DNA from: an uncultured Saprospiraceae bacterium
Lineage (GTDB): Bacteria; Bacteroidota; Bacteroidia; Chitinophagales; Saprospiraceae
Direction: 5' to 3'
Assembly (NCBI GenBank): GCA_938010785.1
Contig: CALLVC010000339.1
Span: 1-37,926 of the forward strand
DNA length: 37,926 nucleotides
Part shown: piece after piece, positions 23,681-33,090 of the stretch
Numbering within the stretch: position 1 is the stretch's first letter
Layout: each line of letters opens with the position of its first letter
Position numbers and translations under genes: made by a program
Notes under the pieces: generated by a model
The model's input: the letters and a program-made list of their open reading frames with translations, nothing else
Database searches by the model: none
Told to the model about the DNA's origin: nothing

Positions 23681-26600
23681 CTACTTTAGAATTACTAGTT
23701 TTTCAAAATCGCTATTTACGGTTTGTCCATCTCCATTATTAGCTGCTCGCACGCTTACTTTGTATAAGTAGGCACCTCTAGCTAAATCTCCACCATATTC
23801 ATCTTTTCCGTCCCAATTAATATCACTTACTCGATTACCGTCACTTATAACATCGGCATCAATTGTTTTAATCAAACGTCCAGAGACTGTAAAAATACGT
23901 ACTTGTACTTCCATTAGTTGCCCTGCGCTTAAGTTATGTAAAAATTGGAATTGAGTTGAGGTGGTAAAAGGATTTGGATAGTTCAAAACTCGTTCCAAAG
24001 CTGCATCTGCGGCGTCAGAAACTAAAAATTCTGTAATTCCTTCGGCAGAATTATTAAAAACATCCCAAGCTTTTACTTTTACTTGATGAACACCCGATGT
24101 TAAATCGCTCAAAGGAAAACGAACAATTCCTCTTCTATAATCATCTTTTGCAGCCTCATAAAATTCATTTAATAAAATAGTGTTCTGAGTATTATTATCT
24201 ATCACTGCTGTTAAATCATGTCCTATACTAGTTCCAGAAACATTAATCCCATTATCATCAGAAAGTAAAATAAATAAGGTAGGATTAGCATTAGTAGTTC
24301 CTCCAAAAACAAAAGTAGAGTCATTCATAAACACTTCTACAATCGGTCCTTCGTTATCTACAATTGCATCTTCCTTTGTACCACCAATCACTAAATTACT
24401 ATAATATCCCCCCGCATCCTGCTGCCCATTCTCTGCATAATAGCTAATTTTCCCAAAACCATATTCATAATTAATATCTTTAGGTACTACAAAAGTAAAT
24501 CGGAATTGACCATTGGTAACACTAGCTCTTCCTTTGAATAAAACACTTTTTTGTATATCAAAAGGAATAATCCGACTACCAGCATCATTACCTAAATTAG
24601 AGACGGTAACTTTTTTATCAAAAACAGTAGGAAAAATATTCCCATTAAAAGAGGACATTGGATTACCAGCGGCATCCGCCACATAGCCTTCAACTGTAAC
24701 ACGTTGTAATGCTTGAATCGTATCAATACGAGTAGTACTTACAGATTGATTATTAACTTTAGTAGTTACTATATCAAATTTTGGCAGCGCCAATTGCATA
24801 GAAGGGTCACCTATTAAGGTAAACTTTCTAGCATTAATATCTGTCGTATCTGCAGAATTACTATTTTTGCCTAATCTCAAGATTTCTCCAATAGGCGGAT
24901 GGACTCCATTTACCTTTTCATATATCTGGTCAAAAACAGCTTTGGTTAATCGTTCATTTCGAGAAGAATAAACAGCCCGAACAGTAGTAAATAAGCCCAT
25001 TGCCCCACCATTTGGATTAAGCAATGCTTCTTCTCCAGAGGTAACGAAATTAGGGTCATCATAACCAGTGAAAGAACAAGTAGCTGTAACCATCAATGGT
25101 AATTTATTAAAATTGGTCCAGGCAGTAATATCACTTTTCTCTAAAACTCTTTCTTGAGTCCAACCTTTTGCTCCTCCATGTCCTAAATAATTCAAGACTA
25201 AGATGCCTTTAAAAATTTCGTTATTTAATGCTTCTTTAGCAGAAGGGTAACGCTCACCGCCGGGGGTTGTAATTTGCTGAAAAGCATCTAAGAAAATTTT
25301 ATTGACATTATATACATCATATTCCGTATCCACTTTTGAAGAAATACCATCTGCCTGTCGCTGATGCAAACTATTATCTTCATCATCCGCCATAAAAGTT
25401 TGGTTCAATCGCCAATTTCCTAAAGTTTTAGAATTCGTATCATAATTAATTATTTTACGAATCACAGCTTCTGCTTCTCCTGGTGTTTTTGCAGGTATAC
25501 GACCTACCGCAATATCTAAAGCGCCTCTTAAATCATCCCCTTCATTCTCACTTAGCAAAGCATAATAATCATCTGTAGGAAACCCTTCGATTGGTTCTAA
25601 AGATTCGTCCGTTTCATAAACTGGAATGAAACCTGAAGGGTTCGGTAGTTTCTTAAGGTTTTTAAAATCAAAAGAGCCATCCCCCAATAAGAGTAAATAA
25701 TTGAATTTAGAAGAGCGATCCGCTACCATTTTCACAAAATCTCTAATAGCCGTAGGGTCTTGGGCCCCACTTGAAAATTCATTATAAATATTATCTACTA
25801 AAACAGTCTCCACCTCATAATTGCTATGATTTCTACGATGCGTTGCTAATTGTTGTGCCGCATTTTCAAATTCTGCTGGATAAACTATTAGTAAATCTGC
25901 GGAAGCAATTTCATGAATATTTTGATTAGGGATATTACCAACTGCCGTAGGTTTAAAGAAACTACTATTGCTATCAAAGACAACAAACTCTTTTAAATCA
26001 GTTGTATTAACGCCAAAGCTTAAAGCATTTCCAGTAAGATTGTATTGTTGATTTTTCGGTATCAAAGGATTAGACACATCCCATACCATTATATTATTAT
26101 TGACATTTGCTATTTCAAAAGTACTTGTGGCGGCATTTAAAGTTTTGGGGTCTCTAAAATTCATCTGGTTATTATTAAAAACCAAACTCCTTCGAACATT
26201 CAACTGGATATAATCTAACCATCCAGTGCTACTTGCCGATTGAGGATATTCAATACTCACAGGCAAATTATCGGAGTTGGGCATAAACGTTTCATTAATA
26301 ATACCAAGATGAGCATATTTATCTTCCACATCTCCTGTGTTAGAACGTCTAATAGTTGCGGTAAATTCATCACTTCCGACAGCAGCATTAAAGGAGGTTG
26401 TCACATTGCTCCTACCAGCAAAAACAGCTTTAATATTAGCAGCTTCTGAAGTTATAATATTTGGGAAAGAGAAATCTCCATAAGTTCTTTGTCTAATAGT
26501 CTCAAAAAGGTCACCGTACCAATCTTTACCTGTTCCCTGCCCCTGAGAAAAATTATCTAACAAATTAATTAATTCTTCCTCGACTCTCGCATAGTCTGTA

Positions 26601-27523
26601 TATGCATTGGTTGTATAATCTGTATTAGTCAAAGAATTTTGACTATCAACTCGTTTTCCTTTTCCGCTACTAATTTTTAAGAAGTAATAATTATTATTAT
26701 CATAAATATTCATTTCTCTATTAAAAATAGCTTCTGTCTCATTATATGTCCATTGATTTGCGGCCTCCCCATAAAATAAGATATAATCTGCTGCATCAAA
26801 ACTAGCATCATCTTCTCCTATTACCTCAATCGCATTTTCTTGTAAATCATCATATCGAAAATCTGCAATAGTTCGTGGTAAAATACCTCCACCGTTACCG
26901 TATAATTTGATAGTGGTCGGGTCTACATTATCAATATCAATCCCCAATTCATCTTTTAAAAAAGCGTAATCTAATTTCTGAACACCTCTGTTCGTTACCG
27001 CAATTTTATAGATAGCACCATCTTTTAAAACAGAATTAAAAGTATGGTCGGTATTTCTTGCTTTAGCAACTTCAGTAGTTGTAGGGCTGAAAGTTACTCG
27101 TAAATCAAATGAAACTAGCTTCTCATAACTATTTCCTCTTTTGATGATTGGAATAAAAAAAACTTTCCCATAAAATTGGTTTCGGTCCGCTTCTACTGTT
27201 GTTCCGATTTGAATTGTTTCCTTTAAATAAATGTCATCCGGAACGACCAATTTATTAAGTGGTTCAAATTGCGCATTAATCAATTCTACATTTATCTGAC
27301 CATTATTGTTCACCTCAAATCTTTCAGAAAAAACAGGAAGGGTAGGATGTTTGGGGTTAGCATAGCTATCCTCAAAAGTCCAAAGTTGTTTTTCAAAATT
27401 ACCTGTAGGATTGTGAATAATTGGCGAGGGAGACCAATTCAGTTTTTTTTGAATCGTAAATGGTCTTTGTGCCCATAAGTTTAGAGAAAATAAAAGGAGT
27501 GCTATAATTGTAAAAATCCTCAT
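23681..27523 (-). CDS. porU: Type IX secretion system sortase PorU
   Basis: A 1280-residue cell-surface member of the gingipain (C25) peptidase family. It removes the C-terminal signal of T9SS cargo and, in several species, attaches the protein to lipopolysaccharide. The signal peptide ends at LWAQ (residue 19). A long N-terminal beta-rich region precedes the C25 domain (about 540-915), which begins ADLLIVYPAEFENAAQQL and contains LLLLGDGSFDF. The catalytic residues are His782 in NYLGHGGAKGW and Cys816 in VTATCSFTGYDDP. The C-terminal part has immunoglobulin-like modules and ends in a FlgD-like sorting-type domain (LNYPNPFTTSTQF, INWDGKDEYGG, GAYLYKV). All key residues are intact. Confidence 0.95.
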   Translation of the reverse strand: MRIFTIIALLLFSLNLWAQRPFTIQKKLNWSPSPIIHNPTGNFEKQLWTFEDSYANPKHPTLPVFSERFEVNNNGQINVELINAQFEPLNKLVVPDDIYLKETIQIGTTVEADRNQFYGKVFFIPIIKRGNSYEKLVSFDLRVTFSPTTTEVAKARNTDHTFNSVLKDGAIYKIAVTNRGVQKLDYAFLKDELGIDIDNVDPTTIKLYGNGGGILPRTIADFRYDDLQENAIEVIGEDDASFDAADYILFYGEAANQWTYNETEAIFNREMNIYDNNNYYFLKISSGKGKRVDSQNSLTNTDYTTNAYTDYARVEEELINLLDNFSQGQGTGKDWYGDLFETIRQRTYGDFSFPNIITSEAANIKAVFAGRSNVTTSFNAAVGSDEFTATIRRSNTGDVEDKYAHLGIINETFMPNSDNLPVSIEYPQSASSTGWLDYIQLNVRRSLVFNNNQMNFRDPKTLNAATSTFEIANVNNNIMVWDVSNPLIPKNQQYNLTGNALSFGVNTTDLKEFVVFDSNSSFFKPTAVGNIPNQNIHEIASADLLIVYPAEFENAAQQLATHRRNHSNYEVETVLVDNIYNEFSSGAQDPTAIRDFVKMVADRSSKFNYLLLLGDGSFDFKNLKKLPNPSGFIPVYETDESLEPIEGFPTDDYYALLSENEGDDLRGALDIAVGRIPAKTPGEAEAVIRKIINYDTNSKTLGNWRLNQTFMADDEDNSLHQRQADGISSKVDTEYDVYNVNKIFLDAFQQITTPGGERYPSAKEALNNEIFKGILVLNYLGHGGAKGWTQERVLEKSDITAWTNFNKLPLMVTATCSFTGYDDPNFVTSGEEALLNPNGGAMGLFTTVRAVYSSRNERLTKAVFDQIYEKVNGVHPPIGEILRLGKNSNSADTTDINARKFTLIGDPSMQLALPKFDIVTTKVNNQSVSTTRIDTIQALQRVTVEGYVADAAGNPMSSFNGNIFPTVFDKKVTVSNLGNDAGSRIIPFDIQKSVLFKGRASVTNGQFRFTFVVPKDINYEYGFGKISYYAENGQQDAGGYYSNLVIGGTKEDAIVDNEGPIVEVFMNDSTFVFGGTTNANPTLFILLSDDNGINVSGTSIGHDLTAVIDNNTQNTILLNEFYEAAKDDYRRGIVRFPLSDLTSGVHQVKVKAWDVFNNSAEGITEFLVSDAADAALERVLNYPNPFTTSTQFQFLHNLSAGQLMEVQVRIFTVSGRLIKTIDADVISDGNRVSDINWDGKDEYGGDLARGAYLYKVSVRAANNGDGQTVNSDFEKLVILK

Positions 27524-27823
27524 AAATTACGAATTGAGTATATGACTGCTGATTTGGTTTGAAATCAAATAGAGCTTAACGTTACAAAAACGAATAAAAC
27601 AAAAAGCTATTGTTAAAAAAAAGTCCGCTAAAAGTTAAAATCCGCAATTTTTAGCGTCTGTTAGTTAGCATAATCGTTTCATTTTAAGCTAAAAGGATTT
27701 CATTTTTGATTTTGAACATTTATTTTGTAGCTTGTAGTTAACAGTTTACCTAAATAAATTAGGATAATTAGGGAATACAAAGTTAATTAGAATATCTTTG
27801 GAATTAAGTCAAACAACTAGTCA
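27524..27823. other. Divergent intergenic region between porU and the PorP/SprF-like gene
   Basis: 300 bp without a gene. It holds a promoter-like element for the plus-strand gene (separate entry) and an 8-bp inverted repeat, CGCTAAAA (27626-27633) with TTTTAGCG (27649-27656), that could be an operator or a weak hairpin. No exact TAnnTTTG match was found for porU; TCTATTTG on the minus strand is the nearest. Confidence 0.5.
27793..27800 (+). promoter_or_regulatory. Candidate promoter -7 element for the PorP/SprF-like gene
   Basis: TATCTTTG (TAnnTTTG) predicts a start near 27807 and a leader of about 17 nt to the ATG at 27824. Confidence 0.45.
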
Positions 27824-28828
27824 ATGCTAAGACAGATACTTCTTTTTATATCATTTTACATCTTTTTTTCTATAAATGAAGTAAAGGCCCAGGACCCTGT
27901 ATTTACGCAATTTTATGCAGCCCCTTTACAATTAAACCCTGCATTTGCAGGAAATACTTACGCTCCATTTATTACCGTAAACTATAGAAATCAATGGTCA
28001 GGCTTTAACAGCTTCAAGACCTATGTTACCTATGCAGCTTCTTTTAGTCAATTTATTGAAGGGATGAATAGTGGAATAGGTTTGATGGTTCAATCTGATG
28101 ATGCAGGAGATGGCATTTATAAAAATACAACCGTAAGTGCTATCTACAGTTATAAAGTGCAAGTAAATAGAGATTTTGCTATTAAGTTTGGAATCGAAGG
28201 AAGTGCGGTTCAAAATACATTAAATTGGAATAAACTAGTATTTCCAGACCAAATTGACCCAACGGGAGAAGTCAACTTTCCAACCAACGAAATTGCTCCA
28301 GATAATTTAACTAAAAGTTATTTAGACTTATCAACTGGCATCCTTGCCTACAGCAAACAGTTTTATGGAGGTATCACAATTAAGCATTTGAATACGCCCG
28401 ATGAAAGCTTATTTGCCATTAATAGTAACATCAACAGCGGATTACCCGTTAGGTTGTCTATTCATGGAGGAGCACAGTTTCCATTATTCGGAGACAATAA
28501 AGGGAATTCCAATTCGTTTATATCCCCAAATATTATGTTTGTGAAACAAGGAGACTTTGGCCAAGTAAATGCAGGCACCTATTTTGGCTTTGGTGCGTTT
28601 TTTGCAGGTGCATGGTACAGGCATGCATTCTCAAACGGAGATGCAGCCATTGGTTTAGTGGGGTTTCAGAAAGGAGTTATGAAATTTGGTTATAGTTATG
28701 ACTTCACGGTTTCAGGTCTATCTACAGGAGTGACAGGCGGAACGCACGAGTTTTCGTTCATCATTAATTTAGACCAAAATCGCCCTAGAAGAACAGACTA
28801 CAACGATTGTTTTGAAATATTTAGGTAA
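27824..28828 (+). CDS. PorP/SprF family type IX secretion outer-membrane protein
   Basis: Outer-membrane protein of 334 residues. The signal peptide ends at VKAQ (about residue 22), and the mature start QDPVFTQFYAAPLQLNPAFAG is the strongest family mark. It is followed by VNYRNQWSGF and a series of beta strands ending in HEFSFIINLDQ. PorP/SprF proteins bind the T9SS ring or a particular surface protein such as an adhesin; genomes usually have many copies, each next to its cargo. Here there is no large adhesin beside it. It lies between porU and gldJ, so it may serve the general machinery. Core PorP and a specialised SprF cannot be told apart from this sequence alone. Confidence 0.9.
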   Translation: MLRQILLFISFYIFFSINEVKAQDPVFTQFYAAPLQLNPAFAGNTYAPFITVNYRNQWSGFNSFKTYVTYAASFSQFIEGMNSGIGLMVQSDDAGDGIYKNTTVSAIYSYKVQVNRDFAIKFGIEGSAVQNTLNWNKLVFPDQIDPTGEVNFPTNEIAPDNLTKSYLDLSTGILAYSKQFYGGITIKHLNTPDESLFAINSNINSGLPVRLSIHGGAQFPLFGDNKGNSNSFISPNIMFVKQGDFGQVNAGTYFGFGAFFAGAWYRHAFSNGDAAIGLVGFQKGVMKFGYSYDFTVSGLSTGVTGGTHEFSFIINLDQNRPRRTDYNDCFEIFR

Positions 28829-29364
28829 TTTTTTTGTCAAGCAACGATAAAATATCCTACCAAGACATTTTATAGAGATAAAAAATAAGTTGAACATTTG
28901 AGTTTTTCAAATGAATGATTTTTATACTTTACCTAAAGCATAAAAAATAATCTATTTGAAAAACGTCCAACTTCGATTTGTCGTTTTTTGTAAAATACTT
29001 TTCATTTCCTTCAACAATATTCTCCAATTTGAATTTTATCAATACTTTTGCAAACTGGTTTACAAAATAGCTTAAAGGTTGGATAAGAAAATCAAATCTT
29101 TTCCGTTAATACTTTTGTAACGAGTTGATTCTATTAAAAATCAGCATAAGTTTACATCATTACTAAAATAAATTATTCATCTATTGACAAGTCTTATCAC
29201 ACATAAAACGGCGAAAAAATAAATTTTGCGTTTTTCAAATGTTTTTTTTGTAATGGGTTGAAAACCTATGACAAAACATTCAATTAAAAAACTAAATGTA
29301 GAATTTATTTTTTAGTCATTAATTATAATTAATCCTTGTCAATTTATCATCAAATAGAACGTCA
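28829..29364 (+). other. 536-bp non-coding region upstream of gldJ, rich in structure
   Basis: No credible gene. Contents: an elongated hairpin at 28887-28973 (separate entry); the 11-mer GTTTTTCAAAT at 28902-28912, inverted at 28954-28964 and direct again at 29230-29240; two exact -7 elements TACTTTTG at 29043-29050 and 29110-29117; the inverted repeat CGTTA/TAACG around the second; and a perfect 16-bp palindrome ATTAATTATAATTAAT at 29318-29333, 31 bp before gldJ. If the -7 elements are used, gldJ has a leader of 240-310 nt. Confidence 0.5.
28887..28973 (+). other. Long interrupted hairpin with alternative pairing, downstream of the PorP/SprF-like gene
   Basis: Outer stem AAGTTG (28887-28892) with CAACTT (28968-28973); middle stem GTTTTTCAAAT (28902-28912) with ATTTGAAAAAC (28954-28964); inner stem TTTTTATACTTTA (28919-28931) with TAAAGCATAAAAA (28934-28946), one mismatch. 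The left arm can instead fold locally as CATTTGA (28895-28901) with TCAAATG (28907-28913), which excludes the middle stem. It may be a 3'-end structure, a small RNA or a switch; nothing in the sequence decides. Confidence 0.5.
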
Positions 29365-30867
29365 ATGAATAGGCTGCTAAAACTAAGCGTAACACTTTTA
29401 GTCTGCACGGTGCTACTTTCTGCCTGTGGTAAAAAAGAAAAATCTGCTACTACTGGTTGGAACTATAACGACCAAAAATCAGGTGGTTTTGAAAAACTAA
29501 ACTACGAAGGACAAGTAACTGGACCAAATTTAGTCCTTATTGAAGGAGGTACTTTTACAATGGGTCAAACAGACCAAGATGTTACCTTCGAATGGAATAA
29601 CGTACCAAGAAGAGTTACAGTAAACTCTTTTTATATGGACGAAACAGAAGTAACAAATATCGATTATCGAGAATATCTATATTGGTTAGACCGAGTTTAT
29701 GGCGAGTCTTATCCTGAAGTAATAAAGAAAGCAGAACCAGACCAATTAGTTTGGAGAGACGAATTGTCTTTTAATGAACCAATGGTAGAAAATTATTTCC
29801 GCCATCCTTCTTATGATAAATATCCAGTTGTTGGGGTAACTTGGCAACAAGCTAATGAATACTGTTACTGGAGAACCAACCGTGTAAACGAAATGATTCT
29901 ACAAGCAAAAGGTATTTTGAATCAAAATCCTGAGCAAAAAGATGAAGATAGTTTTGATACGGGTGCTTATTTAGAAGGACAGTATCAAGGAGATGTTCGT
30001 AAGAACAAAAAAGATTTGAAAACAGGTGGTGAAAGACCAGTTCGGTACGAAGATGGTATTCTATTACCTTCTTATCGTTTACCAACAGAAGCAGAATGGG
30101 AATATGCTGCCTTAGCATTAAGAGGAAATATGGCATCTGAAAAAGATGAGCGAATCACAACTTTTAGAATTTACCCTTGGGATGGAAATACCGTTAGGTA
30201 CCAAAAAAGAGATAAGTATCAAGGAGAAATCCTAGCTAACTTCAAGAGAAGTGGTGGTGATTATATGGGTGTAGCGGGTAACTTAAATGATGAAGCTGCC
30301 TTCACCGCACCAGTTGACCGATATTTTCCAAATGACTTTGGCTTATACAATATGGCTGGTAACGTAAGTGAGTGGGTGTTAGATATTTATCGCCCAATGA
30401 CTGCTGGTGATTTAAGAGATGGAGACAATCATGATTTAAATCCATTTAGAGGTAATAGATTTGAAACATTAGAATTGGACCAAGACGGCGCTGCAGTAGA
30501 AAAAGATAGTTTAGGTCGATTAAGATATAGAGCAGAAGAAGATGATGAAGTTGCCAATAGAGACAACTATAAGCGAGGAGAAGTATTTAATTACTTGGAT
30601 GGTGATAAAGAATCAGAAGTTTTCTATTCTTATGGAAAAACAACCTTGATTAGTGATAAAGCACGAGTTGTGAAGGGTGGTTCTTGGGCCGATAGAGCTT
30701 ATTGGTTATCACCAGGAGCTAGAAGATTTAAAGAAGAAGATAAAGGAGATAGAACTATCGGATTCAGATGTGCGATGACTAGAAATGGTGGTCCAACAGG
30801 GAATGAAGACAATGCAGGTAAGAAATTTAAATCTAAGAAAAAGAAGAGTAAGAGAAGATATAAATAA
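29365..30867 (+). CDS. gldJ: Gliding motility / T9SS lipoprotein GldJ
   Basis: A 500-residue lipoprotein with lipobox LLSAC (Cys21), then a formylglycine-generating-enzyme-like (SUMF1) domain from about residue 55 to 475. The domain has LVLIEGGTFTMGQTDQD, SFYMDETEVTNIDYREYLYW, YPVVGVTWQQANEYCYWRTNRVNE, RLPTEAEWEYAA, NMAGNVSEWVLD and a final GGSWADRAYWLSPGARRF...IGFRCAM. GldJ is needed to stabilise the gliding/T9SS machinery in flavobacteria. GldK is a paralogue with the same fold. I prefer GldJ because of the ENYFRHPSYDKYPVVGV wording and the porV-porU-gldJ-murF neighbourhood. The C-terminus is a Lys-rich tail. It has a strong terminator downstream. Confidence 0.85.
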   Translation: MNRLLKLSVTLLVCTVLLSACGKKEKSATTGWNYNDQKSGGFEKLNYEGQVTGPNLVLIEGGTFTMGQTDQDVTFEWNNVPRRVTVNSFYMDETEVTNIDYREYLYWLDRVYGESYPEVIKKAEPDQLVWRDELSFNEPMVENYFRHPSYDKYPVVGVTWQQANEYCYWRTNRVNEMILQAKGILNQNPEQKDEDSFDTGAYLEGQYQGDVRKNKKDLKTGGERPVRYEDGILLPSYRLPTEAEWEYAALALRGNMASEKDERITTFRIYPWDGNTVRYQKRDKYQGEILANFKRSGGDYMGVAGNLNDEAAFTAPVDRYFPNDFGLYNMAGNVSEWVLDIYRPMTAGDLRDGDNHDLNPFRGNRFETLELDQDGAAVEKDSLGRLRYRAEEDDEVANRDNYKRGEVFNYLDGDKESEVFYSYGKTTLISDKARVVKGGSWADRAYWLSPGARRFKEEDKGDRTIGFRCAMTRNGGPTGNEDNAGKKFKSKKKKSKRRYK

Positions 30868-30917
30868 ATTTTAGAATAGAGACGCTCTACTCTAAAAAAT
30901 AAGTTTATTATAAAAAT

Positions 30918-30957
30918 AAAAAGCCTTTGTGTAGCATTTACGCAAAGGCTTTTTTAT
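30918..30957 (+). terminator. Rho-independent terminator of gldJ
   Basis: AAAAAGCCTTTGTGTA (30918-30933) pairs with TACGCAAAGGCTTTTT (30939-30954), 16 bp with one G-U, running into T residues. murF begins 41 bp later and needs its own promoter or read-through. Confidence 0.9.
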
Positions 30958-30998
30958 TTTGCAGCTTGTTGAATTGATACGCTACTACAATAGTTTTT

Positions 30999-32300
30999 AT
31001 GACCATAGCTGCATTATATAAAATATTTTTAGACTATTCTAAAATCTGCACAGATTCAAGAAAAATTGAGCCTGATTGTCTTTTTTTTGCATTAAAAGGA
31101 GAAAGTTTTGATGGCAATCAATTTGCAGAACAAGCCATAGAACAAGGAGCAGCCTATGCGATTATAGATGATGCAAATCTCAGCAAGCACCAACAATTTA
31201 TTTTAGTAGAAGATGTGATAACCACTTTACAGCAACTCGCCCATCATCATCGCAAACAATTCGAAATTCCAGTAATCGGTATTACGGGCACAAATGGAAA
31301 AACAACTACCAAAGAACTCATAAGTACAGTATTAGAAAGTCACTATCCTACGCATTATACAAGAGGGAATTTCAACAATCATATTGGTGTTCCACTAACT
31401 TTATTAGCAATGCCTGCCGATACGGAAGTAGCCGTTATAGAAATGGGCGCTAATCATGTCGGAGAAATTGATTTCCTCTGCCAAATTGCAGCACCTACAC
31501 ACGGTTTAATTACAAATGTAGGAGAAGCACACCTAGAAGGTTTTGGAAGTTTTGAAGGCGTAAAAACGGCTAAAGGAGAACTATATAAATATTTAGAGAA
31601 AAGTAGAGGCTTAGCCTTCATCAACAAAAATGAGGAACACCTGCAAGAAATGGCAGGACAAAATCTATACAAAGTACTGTATACCAAAAGTGAGCAACCA
31701 GATTTAAAGGTCCCTATTTTCGAGACGGAGCTAGTAGCAGCAAGTCCTTTCGTAGAAATTGCTTTTTTATCAAAGACTGGAATTTCACAAAGCATAAAAA
31801 GTCAGCTTATTGGATTGTATAACTTTAATAATATCATGACTGCGGTTACACTAGCCCGCTATTTTAAAGTACCCTATAAGAAAATTAAGCAATCAATAGA
31901 AAATTATACGCCTAGTAATAATCGGTCTCAAATTATAGAGAAAGGAACTAACAAATTCTTATTAGATGCTTATAATGCCAATATAACAAGCATGACCAAG
32001 GCATTAGAAAGTTTTGCCAGTTATAAGGAACAGAATAAGATTGCAATTATCGGGGACATGCTAGAACTAGGAGAATATAGTGTAGAAGCACACCATAAAA
32101 TAATTGATTTATCAGAAAATTTAGGCTTAGAAATATTAACGGTAGGAAAAGAATTTAGTCAATTAAATAGAAAGGGAATCAAACAATTCCCTGACACCAC
32201 AACTTTAAAGACTTGGTTTTGGAAACAATCTTTTGAAAATACTTTTTTCTTATTAAAAGGGTCTAGAGGAATAGGGTTAGAGAAATTGTTAAAAGATTAA
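30999..32300 (+). CDS. murF: UDP-N-acetylmuramoyl-tripeptide--D-alanyl-D-alanine ligase
   Basis: Cytoplasmic ATP-dependent ligase that adds D-Ala-D-Ala to the UDP-MurNAc-tripeptide, the last soluble step of peptidoglycan precursor synthesis. The 433-residue protein has the substrate-binding N-terminus with CTDSRKIEPDCLFFALKG, the P-loop GITGTNGKTTTKEL (about 94-107), the central NFNNHIGVPLTLL and VIEMGANHVGEID, and the C-terminal LLDAYNANITSM and IAIIGDMLELG. These distinguish MurF from MurC, D and E. It follows gldJ, an arrangement I recall from flavobacteria, but a terminator separates the two. It converges on the acidic protein gene with only 3 bp between stops. Confidence 0.95.
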   Translation: MTIAALYKIFLDYSKICTDSRKIEPDCLFFALKGESFDGNQFAEQAIEQGAAYAIIDDANLSKHQQFILVEDVITTLQQLAHHHRKQFEIPVIGITGTNGKTTTKELISTVLESHYPTHYTRGNFNNHIGVPLTLLAMPADTEVAVIEMGANHVGEIDFLCQIAAPTHGLITNVGEAHLEGFGSFEGVKTAKGELYKYLEKSRGLAFINKNEEHLQEMAGQNLYKVLYTKSEQPDLKVPIFETELVAASPFVEIAFLSKTGISQSIKSQLIGLYNFNNIMTAVTLARYFKVPYKKIKQSIENYTPSNNRSQIIEKGTNKFLLDAYNANITSMTKALESFASYKEQNKIAIIGDMLELGEYSVEAHHKIIDLSENLGLEILTVGKEFSQLNRKGIKQFPDTTTLKTWFWKQSFENTFFLLKGSRGIGLEKLLKD

Positions 32301-32303
32301 ATT

Positions 32304-32975
32304 TTAAAAAGGAAATTCATCTCCTGAATCATCTTCAAAATCATCAAACCCTAAATCATCATCTTCTTGATACCCCTCAAAATCTCCTTCTTCTTCAAAG
32401 GCAATATATTTATGCCAGTCATCTCCATATCTCCTTTTTAACATGTATTCTTCGTAAGGGTCAATGTTTAAATCAGATTCTTCTTCCTGATTATCTTCAA
32501 ATTTCTCGAAAAAAGCTTCGAAGAAAGCACAGTGACAATATTTTTCTCCTAAAAGACAATCAGAACGGTCCTTTTTTTCCTTTTTATCACATAGCTCAAA
32601 AAAGAAATAATTTGCTTTGAGCATGGGTACTTCCTGTCGAAATCGCTCTCGAATAACTCGGTATTGAATGCGGTCGGGTACTTCTATTTGAAAAACAGCG
32701 GAGCAATTATAAGCATCTAACATAGCTTTAATCGCACAGAGCAAGGTAGTAATTTGAGCATCGGTTAATCGACTTTCAGGCGGGAATTGTTCTTTTTTTA
32801 AAGTTGTCCATTCTTCCAGAGATTTAGTAGGTGCATTTTCAGGGTCTTCCATCCAAGGCAGCACACCAAATTCTTCATCAGCCTCTTCTTCGAGAGGATA
32901 CCAAGGTTCAGGAACATTTTGAGTTGCTTCTCTAATGTCCTGCAATAATTGGTTGATGTATCGTTGTAGGCTCAT
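32304..32975 (-). CDS. Conserved acidic Bacteroidota protein of unknown function
   Basis: A 223-residue soluble protein with no signal peptide. The N-terminal half has a helical start (LQRYINQLLQDIREATQNVPEPWYPLEEEAD) and the segment FPPESRLTDAQITTLLCAIKAMLDAY. The middle has YRVIRERFRQEVP and a Cys-rich stretch with residues at CDKKEKKDRSDCLLGEKYCHC, four Cys and a His that could bind a metal. The last 60 residues are very Asp/Glu-rich with few Lys or Arg. I recall proteins of this kind in Bacteroidota but no assigned function. It follows lpxD at 115 bp and may be read from the same transcript. Confidence 0.75.
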   Translation of the reverse strand: MSLQRYINQLLQDIREATQNVPEPWYPLEEEADEEFGVLPWMEDPENAPTKSLEEWTTLKKEQFPPESRLTDAQITTLLCAIKAMLDAYNCSAVFQIEVPDRIQYRVIRERFRQEVPMLKANYFFFELCDKKEKKDRSDCLLGEKYCHCAFFEAFFEKFEDNQEEESDLNIDPYEEYMLKRRYGDDWHKYIAFEEEGDFEGYQEDDDLGFDDFEDDSGDEFPF

Positions 32976-33090
32976 TTAATATAATCTACTTGGGATTATG
33001 TCCAAATATGCTCCTAAATTAATAAAAATCAAGAAAAGACCAAAACCTTTGACGATTAATTTACAGATAGATACAAAGTAAATTTAATTG

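Noticed and set aside
29365-30867. GldK or a true formylglycine-generating enzyme
   Set aside because: It is a lipoprotein, lies beside porU and murF, and its ENYFRHPSYDKYPVVGV wording fits GldJ better than GldK; sulfatase activation is not expected for gliding lipoproteins.
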